Origin: JAKFEW01 sp036675505
GTDB taxonomy: Bacteria > Cyanobacteriota > Sericytochromatia > S15B-MN24 > JAQBPE01
Length of the DNA stretch: 64,000 nucleotides
Direction: 5' to 3'
NCBI GenBank assembly: GCA_036675505.1
Contig: JAKFEW010000102.1
Coordinates: 6,457-70,456 of the forward strand
Below are positions 52,013-62,435 of the stretch, in pieces (position 1 is the first letter of the stretch; each line of letters starts with the position of its first letter). The notes beneath the pieces were generated by a model. That model was not told where the DNA came from. It searched no databases and saw nothing but the letters and a program-made list of their open reading frames with translations. The position numbers were made by a program, and so were the translations under genes.

Positions 52013-54476
52013 GGTCGCCCACCCCCTGGCGGCTCGCCGGCAGGGTGAACCAGAAGGTCGAGCCGCGACCCGGCTCGCTGTCGACGCCGATGCGGCCGCC
52101 ATGGGCCTCGACCAGCGCCTTCGCGATCGAGAGCCCGAGCCCGGTGCCAAGGCCGCCGCGCGCGGCCGGCGTGCCGAGCTGGCTGAATCGCCGGAACAGG
52201 CGCTCTTGCTCCGCGGGGGTGATGCCCGGGCCGGTGTCCTGGACGCTGACGCGGACTTCGCCGTCGGCCGGCTCGACCACGAGCCGCACGAGGCCGCCCG
52301 ACGGCGTGAACTTGATCGCGTTGGTGAGCAGATTCATGACCACCTGGCCGATGCGGTCGGCGTCCATCTCGATCGCCCAGGATCCCGGCGGAAGCTCGAG
52401 CACCAGCTGCAGCGAGGCCGACTCGACGAGCGGCATGAGGCTCTGCGCGATCTCGTGCACCTTGTCCGCGAGGTCGGCCTCGGCGACGCTCAGCCGGAAG
52501 GTGCCGGCTTCCATCCGCGCCAGATCGAGGATGTCCTCGACGAGGCCCTGCACGCGCCGGGCGCCGGCCTCGATCTGGGCGACGTACGCGCGCTGGCGGT
52601 CGTTCAGCGCGCCCGCGATCCCGTCGTCGAGGAATTCGGCATAGCCCATGACCGCCGTCAGGGGCGTGCGCAGCTCGTGGGCGATCGCGTTGAAGAAGTC
52701 GCGCCGGGCACGCTCACCCTCGTCCAGCTGCTTGAGTTCCTCGGCCTGGGCCGTCACTTGCCGCCTGAGCCGCGCGCCCCCCAGCCACAACGCGAGCTGC
52801 GAGCCCAGGGTCTGGAGCAGCTGGCGGTCCTCGGTGCCGTAGTCGAGCCCGGAGCGCGGGGGGCCGATCACCACGAGGCCCGGCGGCCGCCCCGGCCCGC
52901 CGCCGAGCGGCGCCACCAGCGAGGCCGGCGGCAGGCCGAGCGGCTCGCCATCATGCAACGTCTGGCCCTCCGATGCGCGCTCGCCGCCGAGCGGGAGGTC
53001 CGCGGCCAGCTCGGCAGGCAAGCTCGCAGCGCCCGTGCGCGTGCTCGCCGTGTAGCCGCCAGCGCCCGCGAGCACGTAGACGCCGAGGTATTCGGGCGCC
53101 AGCGTGGCCTCGACGACCGCCGCGAAGGCCTGCCCCAGGCCGGCCGCGTCGCTCTCTTCGTCGCCGAGCGAGCCGGCCCGCTCCGCGAAGGCCGTCACCA
53201 CCGCCTGGAAGTCGTATCGGGAGCGGAAGAAGTGGCGATCGATCATGGCCTGGAGGCGATCGCGCAGCGGCGTGAACAGCAGGACGACCGCCAGGGTGGC
53301 GGCACCGTTGGTCGCGATCGTGCCGGAGTCGGTCACCACCGCACCCGTCAAGGGTTGCAAGAGCAGGATCACGAGGACGTAGACCCCGCCGAGGATCGCC
53401 GTGACCGTGGTGTAGAGCGCCGCCCGCTTGATGACGAAGGCGATGTCGAACAGCTGGTGGCGGATGATGGCGTAGGCGACGCTCAAGGGGAAGAGCACCG
53501 TCAGGCAGAGGGCCAGGCGGACGCCGACCGCGTGGTAGGCGGCCTGCGGGAAGACGACGTTCGGTAAGAGCACGATGGCCATGAAGGGCGCGTGGGCCGC
53601 AAGGAAGCCGTACAACACCGTGCGGGCCCGCGCGCGCCGCAACGACGTGTCGTCGCGGGCGCTCGCGTAGAGCAGGCGCGCGATGACGGCGACGTACGCC
53701 AGCGCCAGGCCGGCCGCCCAGGCGCTCAGGAAGCCGTTGAACACCGTGATCAGGCCCGGCGCGACGGCCGGGCCGGCGTCCTGGGCGGCCACCGCCCACG
53801 CCAGGCCCAGAGCCAGGGCCGCCACGTACGGCCCGGCGATCAGCCAGGGCCGGCGTCGCAGGGGCGCCACCGGCTCCGGGAAGACCAACGCCAGGTGGAA
53901 CAAGGCCCCGATGATCACCCCGTCGACGATCAGCAGCGTCCGGTGGAGCGCGAGGCTCGGGACGGGGTCGGAGGCCAACGCCAGCGCGACCGACCAGGCG
54001 GCCGAGACGATCAAGAGGGCCAGGACGCCGGGGTGCCGCGAGCCCGAGCGAAAAGCCAGGGTGCCCACGCCGAGGTTGCAGAGGCCGATGATGAGCAAAT
54101 AAGGCAGGATCGAGCTCAGGAGCTCCCGCCACCCCAACCGCTGGGTGGGGACCTGGATGGTCAGGTGCTGATCGCCGCGCCGCACCTCGTACGTGATCGG
54201 CGTGCCGAGCGGCACCGCCGCCACGCGGGCCGTGAGATCGGTCAGGCTGGCCAGCGGCCGGCCGTCCGCGCTCACCAGGACGTCCTTGGATTGCAGCCCG
54301 GCCGCCTGGCCCGTCCAGCTCTGCGGGAGGTCCGCGGAGACGATCAGCTCGGGGGCTGCCTTGAAGCCGGGAAATGGGCCGCCGATCTGCCTCGCCACGC
54401 CCAGGCAGGTCAGCAGGAGCACGCCCAGCGCTGCGGCGATCAAGAGCCGCGGCATCAAAACCCTCAGATCCATCAA
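51984..54476 (-). CDS. ComP-like membrane histidine kinase (PDZ, multi-TM, GAF, HisKA)
   Basis: The 830-aa sensor kinase starts with a transmembrane helix (7-28), an exported PDZ-like domain (about 45-112, AAGLQSKDVLVSADGRPL), and about seven to eight more membrane helices (115-390). A GAF-like domain (about 425-570) leads to HisKA with the H-box FFNAIAHELRTPLTAVMGYAEF and an ATPase domain (NAIKFTPSGG, DTGPGI, LGTGLGLSIAK). The order matches Bacillus ComP and related PDZ sensors, so an extracellular or membrane signal is likely. No response regulator is adjacent. Confidence 0.88.
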   Translation of the reverse strand: MMDLRVLMPRLLIAAALGVLLLTCLGVARQIGGPFPGFKAAPELIVSADLPQSWTGQAAGLQSKDVLVSADGRPLASLTDLTARVAAVPLGTPITYEVRRGDQHLTIQVPTQRLGWRELLSSILPYLLIIGLCNLGVGTLAFRSGSRHPGVLALLIVSAAWSVALALASDPVPSLALHRTLLIVDGVIIGALFHLALVFPEPVAPLRRRPWLIAGPYVAALALGLAWAVAAQDAGPAVAPGLITVFNGFLSAWAAGLALAYVAVIARLLYASARDDTSLRRARARTVLYGFLAAHAPFMAIVLLPNVVFPQAAYHAVGVRLALCLTVLFPLSVAYAIIRHQLFDIAFVIKRAALYTTVTAILGGVYVLVILLLQPLTGAVVTDSGTIATNGAATLAVVLLFTPLRDRLQAMIDRHFFRSRYDFQAVVTAFAERAGSLGDEESDAAGLGQAFAAVVEATLAPEYLGVYVLAGAGGYTASTRTGAASLPAELAADLPLGGERASEGQTLHDGEPLGLPPASLVAPLGGGPGRPPGLVVIGPPRSGLDYGTEDRQLLQTLGSQLALWLGGARLRRQVTAQAEELKQLDEGERARRDFFNAIAHELRTPLTAVMGYAEFLDDGIAGALNDRQRAYVAQIEAGARRVQGLVEDILDLARMEAGTFRLSVAEADLADKVHEIAQSLMPLVESASLQLVLELPPGSWAIEMDADRIGQVVMNLLTNAIKFTPSGGLVRLVVEPADGEVRVSVQDTGPGITPAEQERLFRRFSQLGTPAARGGLGTGLGLSIAKALVEAHGGRIGVDSEPGRGSTFWFTLPASRQGVGDLTAAGSPSS

Positions 54477-54643
54477 GAAACGGCGAAGGGACTGCCTGCA
54501 TTAGCTGGCAGGGGAATCGCCGTGCGGGCCGCAGCTCGCAATACGATCCACCGAAAGCCTCGCCGACCTCCTCTCTCGTTTGATACTTGCAAGACACCCG
54601 AACTCGTCGTACAATTGTTCGAATGTCGACGGAGCGCCCGTAA

Positions 54644-55783
<1,140 letters not shown>

Positions 55784-55987
55784 CCGACGGAGTCGTCACC
55801 GGCCGTCCTCGATTCGATCGTAGGACCCGCGCGCCGAAATCCAGCAAACGAGCTGTTGGCGATTATCGAACTCGGGCGGCTCGCGCTCGCCCCCGTTGAC
55901 GAAATTTTAATCGAAACTTAAGGCGTTTTTGGCGCGAACTTGGCCACAACATAGCTGGGCGCGTGGCGCCGGTTGGAGGAATTGGCC

Positions 55988-57229
55988 ATGGTGCGTTGCC
56001 GCTCCCGTCTCGTCGCGTCGTCGCTGGCGCTCGCGCTGCTCGCGACCGCAGGCTGCGGCCGCCCGGCCTTCACCGCCGCGCCGGCCAGCGCGAAGACCGC
56101 CGCGAGCGCCTTCGCCGCGCTCGGCGTGGCCGACGCGCAGGCTGGCGAGGCCAGGCTGTACGCAGCGATCTTCCGCGACCTCGATCGCGACGGCGACGGC
56201 ACGGTCGTGGCCGCCGAGGCCCGCGGCACCTGGCTGGAGGCCGAGATGACGTTGATCGACGGCGACCGCGATGGCCGGCTCACGCGCGCCGAGGCCGAAC
56301 GCTTCTTCCAGGCCCAGGTGCCCCGCGCCAACCGCCAAGGCGGCGAGGGCCTCGGCCTGGTGGGGGCGATCGGCGCGGGGGTGGTGGGCCTCGGCCTGGC
56401 CGGCTACCTGACCTATACGGGCCTCAAGGGCTCGCACGACCTCATGTATCCGAAGAAGGAGACCTTCGCCAAGCCGCCGAGCGAGTTCGGCATGCCCTAC
56501 GAGGAGGTCGCGTTCAAGAGCCACGACGGGCTCAAGCTGGTGGGCTGGTACGTGCCCGCGAGCGCGCCGACGACGCGCGCGATCATGCTCTTCCACGGGC
56601 ATGGCAGCAACAAGGACTCGGTCTTCGACAAGTACGCGCTCTGGCTGCAGGACGACTACAACCTGTTCGTCTACGACCAGCGCTACTCCGGCCAGAGCGA
56701 GGGCAAGGCCTCGTCGCTCGGCCCCTACGAGGTGAAGGACGCCGTGCTCGCCGTCGAGCAGGTCCGCGCGCGCGGCAACACGCGCATCGGGTTCATGGGC
56801 GAGTCGATGGGCGGCGCGGTGGCCGTGGGCGCGGCGCCGCTCGTGCCGGACGTGCGCGCCGTCTGGTCCGATTGTTCCTATTCCTCGCAGTACGACGCGA
56901 TCGAGCCGCGCGCCCGCGCGCGCAAGTACCCGCTCTCGGTGCCGGTCACGCACAGCGTGATCAAGACCGCGAGCCTGCGGCTCGGCGCGGACCTGACGCT
57001 CGTCGATCCTGTGAAGTGGGCGGCCAAGATCGCGCCGCGCCCGCTGTACGTGGTGCATGGCCTGGCGGACGACGAGACGACGCCGGAGAACGGTGAGAAG
57101 CTCTTCCAGGCGGCGCGCGAGCCGAAGTTCATCTGGCGGGTCGAGGGCGCGAAGCACGCGCAGAGCTACAAGGTGGCGCCCGCCGAGTACCGCGAGCGCC
57201 TGCGCACCTTCTTCGACGAGGCGCTCTAA
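55988..57229 (+). CDS. EF-hand and alpha/beta-hydrolase lipoprotein
   Basis: The 413-aa protein has a signal peptide with lipobox LATAGC (Cys23). Two EF-hand loops follow: FRDLDRDGDGTVVAAE (about 62-77) and LIDGDRDGRLTRAE (about 88-101), each with the calcium-ligand pattern DxDxDG. A hydrophobic glycine-rich helix (about 121-144) separates them from an alpha/beta-hydrolase domain with FHGHGSNK (oxyanion region), the nucleophile elbow GESMGG, a late Asp in HGLADDETTP and His in GAKHAQSY. It is probably a calcium-responsive esterase anchored on the membrane. GGAGGA precedes ATG 55988. Confidence 0.85.
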   Translation: MVRCRSRLVASSLALALLATAGCGRPAFTAAPASAKTAASAFAALGVADAQAGEARLYAAIFRDLDRDGDGTVVAAEARGTWLEAEMTLIDGDRDGRLTRAEAERFFQAQVPRANRQGGEGLGLVGAIGAGVVGLGLAGYLTYTGLKGSHDLMYPKKETFAKPPSEFGMPYEEVAFKSHDGLKLVGWYVPASAPTTRAIMLFHGHGSNKDSVFDKYALWLQDDYNLFVYDQRYSGQSEGKASSLGPYEVKDAVLAVEQVRARGNTRIGFMGESMGGAVAVGAAPLVPDVRAVWSDCSYSSQYDAIEPRARARKYPLSVPVTHSVIKTASLRLGADLTLVDPVKWAAKIAPRPLYVVHGLADDETTPENGEKLFQAAREPKFIWRVEGAKHAQSYKVAPAEYRERLRTFFDEAL

Positions 57230-57263
57230 AGGAAGCCCTTCCTTCTGAAAGGGTTCCGACGGC

Positions 57264-58472
57264 TCAGGGCAGGCCTTCCCAGGCCAGGTCCGGGGTGCCT
57301 TCGACGTTCACCCGGAAGTTCCCGCCGCCGGGCGTGCGGATCTCCTTGCTGCTCTCCGCGAGCCGCTCTTCCATATATTTGGCGAACGCCTTCACGGTCG
57401 TCGCCTGCGACGTGCGCACGTTCAGCTGGTGGTGCCGATCCAGGTCGCCCGCGTACAGGTTGGTCGAGCCGAAGAGCACCTCGCCGCGCGCGGCGGCATC
57501 GCGGATGATGAACTTGCAGTGCGAGATCTGCTCGTAGCGATCGAACCAGACCTCGTCCACGCCACGCGCCGCCAGGTACTCGCGGGCGTTCCAGGCGGCC
57601 TCCAGCGTATGGCTTTTGTGCAGCTCCGGCCGGATGCCGTTGTTGTCGAGGAAGAAGCGCACGCGCAGCGGCTTGCCGGCCTTCTTCGCGGCATCGTTGC
57701 GCGCGATCACGGCGTCGAGCAGGGCCTTCACCTTGGCGTCGTCCGCCTCCCGGCCCTTGCGATAGGCCAGGAAGTAGGTGCCGATGTCGAGGCTGCGCCT
57801 GGCCTTGCCGATCACGTCGAGCGCCTCGTCGTAGAACGCCGTGTCCGTGAGCAGCGCGGTCTGGCCGTCGACGTGCTTCGACCCATGCATCGCCTCCTGA
57901 CCGCCCCACAGGCGGTCGAAGTAGCCGGTGAAGGCGGCGCCGAGCGCCACGGACTCGACCAGCGCGTTGGTCTCGTTGTTCTTGCCCCAGCTCGTGACCG
58001 TCCAGTTGGTCGAGCCGAGCAGCAGGCGCTTGCCGTCGAAGCAGACGGCCTTGGCGTGCACGGTGTGCTGCTTGCTCAGGCGCACTTCGATGCCGGCCGC
58101 CGTGAGCTTCTTGACGGTGTCGGCGTGGCGCTTCTTGGGCTCGTCGCGCGTGCCCTCGAGGAAGACGCGGATCGCGACGCCCCGCTGCTTGAGCGCGACG
58201 AGCTTCTCGAGGATCGCCTGGGTGTCGCCGCCGTGGTCGGCGTAGAAGTTGAACTGGAGGATGTCGACGCGCCGGAGGTCCGCGCGGTCGAGCTCCTCCT
58301 CGAGCCGGATCAGGTAGTGCTGGTTGGCGACGACCGTCAGCTGGGCGCCTGTGCGGGCGCTCGCGCCATAGGCCGCGCCATCGCCGATCAGGCCGCCTTG
58401 CATGGGACCCCGCCCCCCGCAAGCGGCGAGCGCGAGCAGGGCGGCGATCGCGAGGGGCAGGTGGTACTTCAT
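57264..58472 (-). CDS. Phospholipase D-like lipoprotein
   Basis: The 402-aa protein starts at ATG 58472 behind CAGGAG and has a lipobox ALAACG (Cys18). It carries two PLD motifs: HAKAVCFDGKRLLLGSTNW (HxKxxxxD, first half) and HCKFIIRD with VLFGSTN (second half). Both catalytic histidines and lysines are present, so it should hydrolyse a phosphodiester (lipid or nucleic acid) at the cell envelope. A GSTNW-type asparagine follows each motif. It converges on the EF-hand hydrolase and diverges from the J-domain gene. Confidence 0.9.
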   Translation of the reverse strand: MKYHLPLAIAALLALAACGGRGPMQGGLIGDGAAYGASARTGAQLTVVANQHYLIRLEEELDRADLRRVDILQFNFYADHGGDTQAILEKLVALKQRGVAIRVFLEGTRDEPKKRHADTVKKLTAAGIEVRLSKQHTVHAKAVCFDGKRLLLGSTNWTVTSWGKNNETNALVESVALGAAFTGYFDRLWGGQEAMHGSKHVDGQTALLTDTAFYDEALDVIGKARRSLDIGTYFLAYRKGREADDAKVKALLDAVIARNDAAKKAGKPLRVRFFLDNNGIRPELHKSHTLEAAWNAREYLAARGVDEVWFDRYEQISHCKFIIRDAAARGEVLFGSTNLYAGDLDRHHQLNVRTSQATTVKAFAKYMEERLAESSKEIRTPGGGNFRVNVEGTPDLAWEGLP

Positions 58473-58621
58473 GCGGACACTCCTGAGCTCTGAGCCGCAG
58501 GCGCTCGGCCGGGGCCATGCTGGGTTATCCGCCGCGGGCGCGCCGGCCTGACGCCGATCAGGGTAAGGATGTATCAAAGCCTGATTAAGGATTGGTATCC
58601 ATCGCGGCCCGCCCACCCGTC

Positions 58622-58639
58622 TGGTACGATAGGCCCATG
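58622..58639 (+). promoter_or_regulatory. Extended -10 placed for a leaderless J-domain transcript
   Basis: TGG-TACGAT (58622-58630) is an extended -10 that ends seven bases before ATG 58637. The transcript would start at the A of the ATG. No Shine-Dalgarno sequence lies upstream. Confidence 0.4.
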
Positions 58640-59371
58640 TCCAAGAAATCCGACTATTACGCGCTCCTGGGTGTGTCGCCCACGGCCTCCGAGAAGGAAA
58701 TCAAGGTCGCCTACCGCAACCTGGCCAAGAAGCTGCACCCCGACCTGGGCGGCGATGCCGCGAAGCTCGCGGCGGTGAACGAGGCCGCCGACGTGCTGAC
58801 CGACGCCACCCGCCGGGCGGCTTACGACATCGAGCGCCGCGGCAAAGCGGGCGCGGGCGCCGCCACGGCCTCGCAGGCCCGGCCCAGGGCCGATGAGCCG
58901 AAGCCGCCGCCGAAGGCCACCGTCGCCTTGTGCGAGCTCTGCGGCACGGTGAACCGCGTGAAGGGCGACCCGCGCTTCTACCCCGCCAACTGCGGCAAGT
59001 GCGGCCGCACGCTGGGCAGCCACCCCGGCGAGCCCGCGAGCGGCCGCGACCCGTTCGCCGAGTTCGAGGAGGCCGCGCGCCAGGCGCCCACGCAGGCACG
59101 CTGCCCGCACTGCCAGGCCCGCAACCGCGTCGTCACGGGCCCCGGCCGGCCGATCACCTGCCTGAGCTGCAACCGCGAGTACATGCCGGGCACCGGCGAG
59201 ATCGAGAACGAAGGCTTCGGCCGCGCGCTGGGCGACCTCGCGCACAACCTCTTCGGCAGCGGGGCCGACAACACCACGCGCGGCATGCGCTTCGCGGAGG
59301 GCAAGCTGCGCGACATGGCCGACGAGCTCAAGCGCCGGCGCGAGGAGATGGAGAAGCGGCGGGGCGGCTGA
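58637..59371 (+). CDS. J-domain protein with two zinc-ribbon modules
   Basis: The 244-aa protein begins with a J-domain (YYALLGVSPTASEKEIKVAYRNLAKKLHPDLGG) that includes the essential His-Pro-Asp. Next come two CxxC...CxxC modules: CELCGTVN with CGKCGRTLG (about 98-123) and CPHCQARN with CLSCNRE (about 155-180). The C-terminus is a charged helix. It lacks the DnaJ G/F and CTD domains, so it is not DnaJ itself but a specialised DnaK co-chaperone, probably recruiting DnaK to a particular client. Zinc binding is inferred from the cysteines. Confidence 0.88.
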   Translation: MSKKSDYYALLGVSPTASEKEIKVAYRNLAKKLHPDLGGDAAKLAAVNEAADVLTDATRRAAYDIERRGKAGAGAATASQARPRADEPKPPPKATVALCELCGTVNRVKGDPRFYPANCGKCGRTLGSHPGEPASGRDPFAEFEEAARQAPTQARCPHCQARNRVVTGPGRPITCLSCNREYMPGTGEIENEGFGRALGDLAHNLFGSGADNTTRGMRFAEGKLRDMADELKRRREEMEKRRGG

Positions 59372-59385
59372 CCCCGCCGCCGCCC

Positions 59386-60465
59386 TCAGACCTCCTGGGA
59401 CAGGGCCTGGCCGATCGCGAGCCCGCGCAAGCTGGCGAGCAACTCGCCGGGCTCGACCCCGGCGACGTATTCGGCGTGGGTCGGTTTGCCGATGCCGAAG
59501 CGTCCGACCAGCGCGCCGTAAAGGCCCTGCTCGCCGATCGCGTCCAGCATCGCCGTCTGAGAGCCGGGCTTGCCGCCGAAGGCGTTCAGCGCCGCGACGC
59601 GGGCCACGAAGCCGCCCAGGCCGCCCGTAGTCGTCGTGACGGCGTCGAGGGCCGCGCGCGCGCTCCCGCGCTGATCGCCCACGTAGGACACGGTGCCGGC
59701 CACGAAGGTGTGGTACCAGTCGTCGCCGATGCTCTCGCCGGGCTTCGGGTCGCGGATGCCCGCCGAGCGCCCGTCGAGGTACTTCTGCATGAAGGCCTCG
59801 CCTTGCTTGTTGTTGCTCGCGACCATGTCCGTGACCTTGCCGAAGTGCTCGGCCTCGTCGCTTGGCCGGGCCAGCGCCCGCAGGGTGTTGTGGGTCGTCA
59901 ACAGCGCCTTCGAGACGTCGCCGCCTGTCGTTTTGAGGGCGAGGTTGAAGACGTCCGCCATGCTGAGCTTGCGCGCCGGCGGGCCGTCGCCGGTCCGCTT
60001 GATCGCCTGCGCCAACGCCGGCTCCTGGCCGGTGCGGAAGGTGCTCACGAGGCCGCGGTTCTCACAGGATTGGTGCGCGACCCACTGGTTCAGCTCGACC
60101 AGGTTGTAGGCCTCGGCCCCGGTTTTCAGCTGGCCACCTTCGGCCTTGAAGCGACGGATCGCCTCTTGCATCTGGTTGGCGGCGGCGCCGTACTGCTCGG
60201 CCGCGACCTGGACGGGTGAGGTCGCGATGCGGCCGAGGTCCTCGCGCGCCTGCGCGTTCGCCGGCGGCGGCACCGGCACCGCGCCGGTCTGGCCCATCAT
60301 CTGCTGCTGGAGGGCCGTGCCCTGCGTTCCCCCCCGATCGCCGGCGGCCTGCGGCACGGGGCGCGTCGGCATCGGCGACGGCGCGGCCGGCGCGGGCCGT
60401 GGGGCCGGCGTCGGCGTCGGGACGGGGGTCGAGCCGGGGCGGATTCCGGGCGTTTCACCAGCCAT
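59386..60465 (-). CDS. Hypothetical protein with Pro/Ala-rich N-terminus
   Basis: The 359-aa protein starts at ATG 60465 with AGGAGG upstream; the frame extends to 60525 but without a ribosome site. Residues 1-75 are Pro/Ala/Thr-rich and disordered. The rest looks helical, with a Cys-containing segment (VAHQSCENRGL) and repeated Gly-rich turns (TTTTGGLGGF). I do not recognise the family and see no signal peptide or membrane span. Its neighbours (J-domain gene, carboxylase operon) give no clear hint. It converges on the J-domain gene with 14 bases between stops. Confidence 0.65.
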   Translation of the reverse strand: MAGETPGIRPGSTPVPTPTPAPRPAPAAPSPMPTRPVPQAAGDRGGTQGTALQQQMMGQTGAVPVPPPANAQAREDLGRIATSPVQVAAEQYGAAANQMQEAIRRFKAEGGQLKTGAEAYNLVELNQWVAHQSCENRGLVSTFRTGQEPALAQAIKRTGDGPPARKLSMADVFNLALKTTGGDVSKALLTTHNTLRALARPSDEAEHFGKVTDMVASNNKQGEAFMQKYLDGRSAGIRDPKPGESIGDDWYHTFVAGTVSYVGDQRGSARAALDAVTTTTGGLGGFVARVAALNAFGGKPGSQTAMLDAIGEQGLYGALVGRFGIGKPTHAEYVAGVEPGELLASLRGLAIGQALSQEV

Positions 60466-60553
60466 GACGAGCCTCCTGATGGTCGCACCGGATTCAGGAC
60501 CGGTCTGCGGGGCGCGTTGAATCATGTACCCCTGGCTGGTCGGCTCGATGCGT

Positions 60554-62104
60554 TCAGACCGGATAGACCGGGTTGCGGCGGACGCTGAACGGCTCGTCTT
60601 TCGTCTTGTAAACGCTGAAGCGCGCCACGAGCTCCTTGCGGAGGTTGTCGAAGGGCACGACGGCGTCCACCACGAGCTCGGCGGCCAGGCGGTAGATGTC
60701 GATGTCGGCGGCGTACTCCGCGCGCCGGGCCGCGACGAAGGCCTCGCGCTCCTCCACAGGCAGCTTCTCGATCTGCGCCGCGTAGACCGCGTTCACGGCG
60801 GCCTCCGGGCCCATCACCGCGATCTGCGCGGTCGGCAGCGCGAGCACGGCGTCGGTGCCGAAGGCGGGGCCTGCCATCGCGTAGAGCCCGGCGCCGTAGC
60901 ACTTGCGCACCACCACCGAGATCTTCGGCACCATGGCCTGCGAGACCGCCGCGATCAGCTTGGCGCCGTGGCGGATGATGCCGGCCTTCTCCACCGCCGA
61001 GCCGATCATGTAGCCCGGCACGTCGGCCAGGAAGAGCAGCGGGATGTTGAAAGCGCTGCAGAGCGAGACGAAGCGCGCGCCCTTGTCGGCCGAGTCGACG
61101 AAGAGCGTGCCGCCCTTCACCTTGGGCTGGTTCGCCACCAGGCCCACCACCTTGCCGTTGAGGCAGGCGAGGCCCGTGATCAGCTCGGGCGCCCAGAGCT
61201 TCTTGATCTCGAAGAAGGTATCCTCGTCGACCAGCGCGTCGATCAGCTCGTACATGTCGAAGGGCTTCGCGGCGTCCTCGGGCACGATCATGGCGAGCGG
61301 GGTCTGCGTGGCCGGCCCGGCCGGCTCGAAGGTGGGCGGCAGCTCGCGCCAGTTGGCGGGCAGCAGCGAGAGGTATTCGCGCACGAAGCCGATCGCCTCG
61401 TGCTCATCGTTCGCGAGGATGTCGCCGAGGCCCGAGACCTGGCAGTGCATCCTCGCGCCGCCCATCTGCTCGAGCGTGACCTTCTCGCCGATGGCCATCT
61501 CGGCCATCCGCGGCGAGCCGAGGTAGGCGCTGGCGTTGCCCTCGACCATGACGACCAGGTCCGAGAAGGCCGGCACGTAGGCCGCGCCCGCCGGCGAGGG
61601 GCCGAAGAGGATCGTGACCTGGGGCACCACCCCCGACATGCGCACCTGGTTGTGGAAGACCCTTCCGCCGTGGCGGCGGCCCGGGAAGACGTCGAGCTGG
61701 TCCGTGATGCGCGCGCCGGCGGAATCCACCAGGTAGACCAGCGGGATGCCCTGCGCGAGCGCGAGCTCCTGGATGCGCAGCAGCTTCTCGACCGACTTCG
61801 CGCCCCAGCTGCCGGCCTTGACGGTGGCGTCCGCGGCCATGAACGCGACGGACCGCCCGTGGATGCGGCCGACACCGGTGATCACGGCGTCCGCCGGCAG
61901 CTCGGGGTCGAGGCACTCGGCGAGCAGGCCATCCTCGAAAATCGCGTCGTCGTCGAGCAGGATGCGCAGCCGCTCGCGCACGAAGAGCTTGTTCTGCTCG
62001 AGGAGCTTGGCGTGCGCCTTCGGCCCGCCGCCCTGTATCACGCGGTCGATCTCGGCGGCCAGGCGCGCCGAGGGGTCGGCGGGCCGCGTGGTCTGGTCAG
62101 TCAA
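60554..62104 (-). CDS. Acyl-CoA carboxylase, carboxyltransferase (beta) subunit
   Basis: The 516-aa protein is a crotonase-fold carboxyltransferase of the methylcrotonyl/geranyl/propionyl-CoA carboxylase type: AFMAADATVKAGSWG in the N-half, VYLVDSAGARITDQLDVFPG (oxyanion hole) and, in the C-half, LFLADVPGYMIGSAVEKAGIIRHGAK with VVRKCYGAGLYAMAG. It moves carboxyl from biotin to an acyl-CoA. The start is TTG 62104, overlapping the previous gene's stop by eight bases. The matching biotin carboxylase subunit is not in the window. It ends the operon. Confidence 0.9.
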   Translation of the reverse strand: MTDQTTRPADPSARLAAEIDRVIQGGGPKAHAKLLEQNKLFVRERLRILLDDDAIFEDGLLAECLDPELPADAVITGVGRIHGRSVAFMAADATVKAGSWGAKSVEKLLRIQELALAQGIPLVYLVDSAGARITDQLDVFPGRRHGGRVFHNQVRMSGVVPQVTILFGPSPAGAAYVPAFSDLVVMVEGNASAYLGSPRMAEMAIGEKVTLEQMGGARMHCQVSGLGDILANDEHEAIGFVREYLSLLPANWRELPPTFEPAGPATQTPLAMIVPEDAAKPFDMYELIDALVDEDTFFEIKKLWAPELITGLACLNGKVVGLVANQPKVKGGTLFVDSADKGARFVSLCSAFNIPLLFLADVPGYMIGSAVEKAGIIRHGAKLIAAVSQAMVPKISVVVRKCYGAGLYAMAGPAFGTDAVLALPTAQIAVMGPEAAVNAVYAAQIEKLPVEEREAFVAARRAEYAADIDIYRLAAELVVDAVVPFDNLRKELVARFSVYKTKDEPFSVRRNPVYPV

Positions 62105-62435
62105 GGCGTTCCTCCCACCCCGGCGGGGCGTCGATTTCCATCCGCAAGAGCGCCGAGCCCAGCGTCTTGCCCAGATTGTCCCCACGCAGCGTGCGCGCCG
62201 CGCCGCCCGGCAGCGCGCCATGCAACACGAGCTTGAGCGCGCGGAGCTTCGGCAGCTCCCAGCGCTCCACGCGCGTGACGCCGAGGGGCTGGAAGTGCGT
62301 CTGCACCCGCTCGGTGGTCACTTCCTGCACGATCCAGGCGAAAGTCAACTCGCTCGATGCAAACACGCCAAGGTCGATCTTTTCGCCTTTGTCGCCGCTG
62401 CGGGCGGTCGCGAGCTCGACGAGCCGGATCTTCAC
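62097..62435 (-). CDS. AtuA C-terminal-like (ferredoxin-fold) small protein
   Basis: The 112-aa protein begins at GTG 62435 with KIRLVELATARSGDKGEKIDLGVFA, the start of the small domain found either fused to or encoded beside AtuA/DUF1446 proteins. The rest is a mixed alpha/beta fold. GTGA overlaps the AtuA stop, so it is translated immediately after AtuA and presumably forms a complex with it. The frame upstream of 62435 is antisense shadow and not part of the gene. Biochemical role unknown. Confidence 0.85.
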   Translation of the reverse strand: MKIRLVELATARSGDKGEKIDLGVFASSELTFAWIVQEVTTERVQTHFQPLGVTRVERWELPKLRALKLVLHGALPGGAARTLRGDNLGKTLGSALLRMEIDAPPGWEERLD

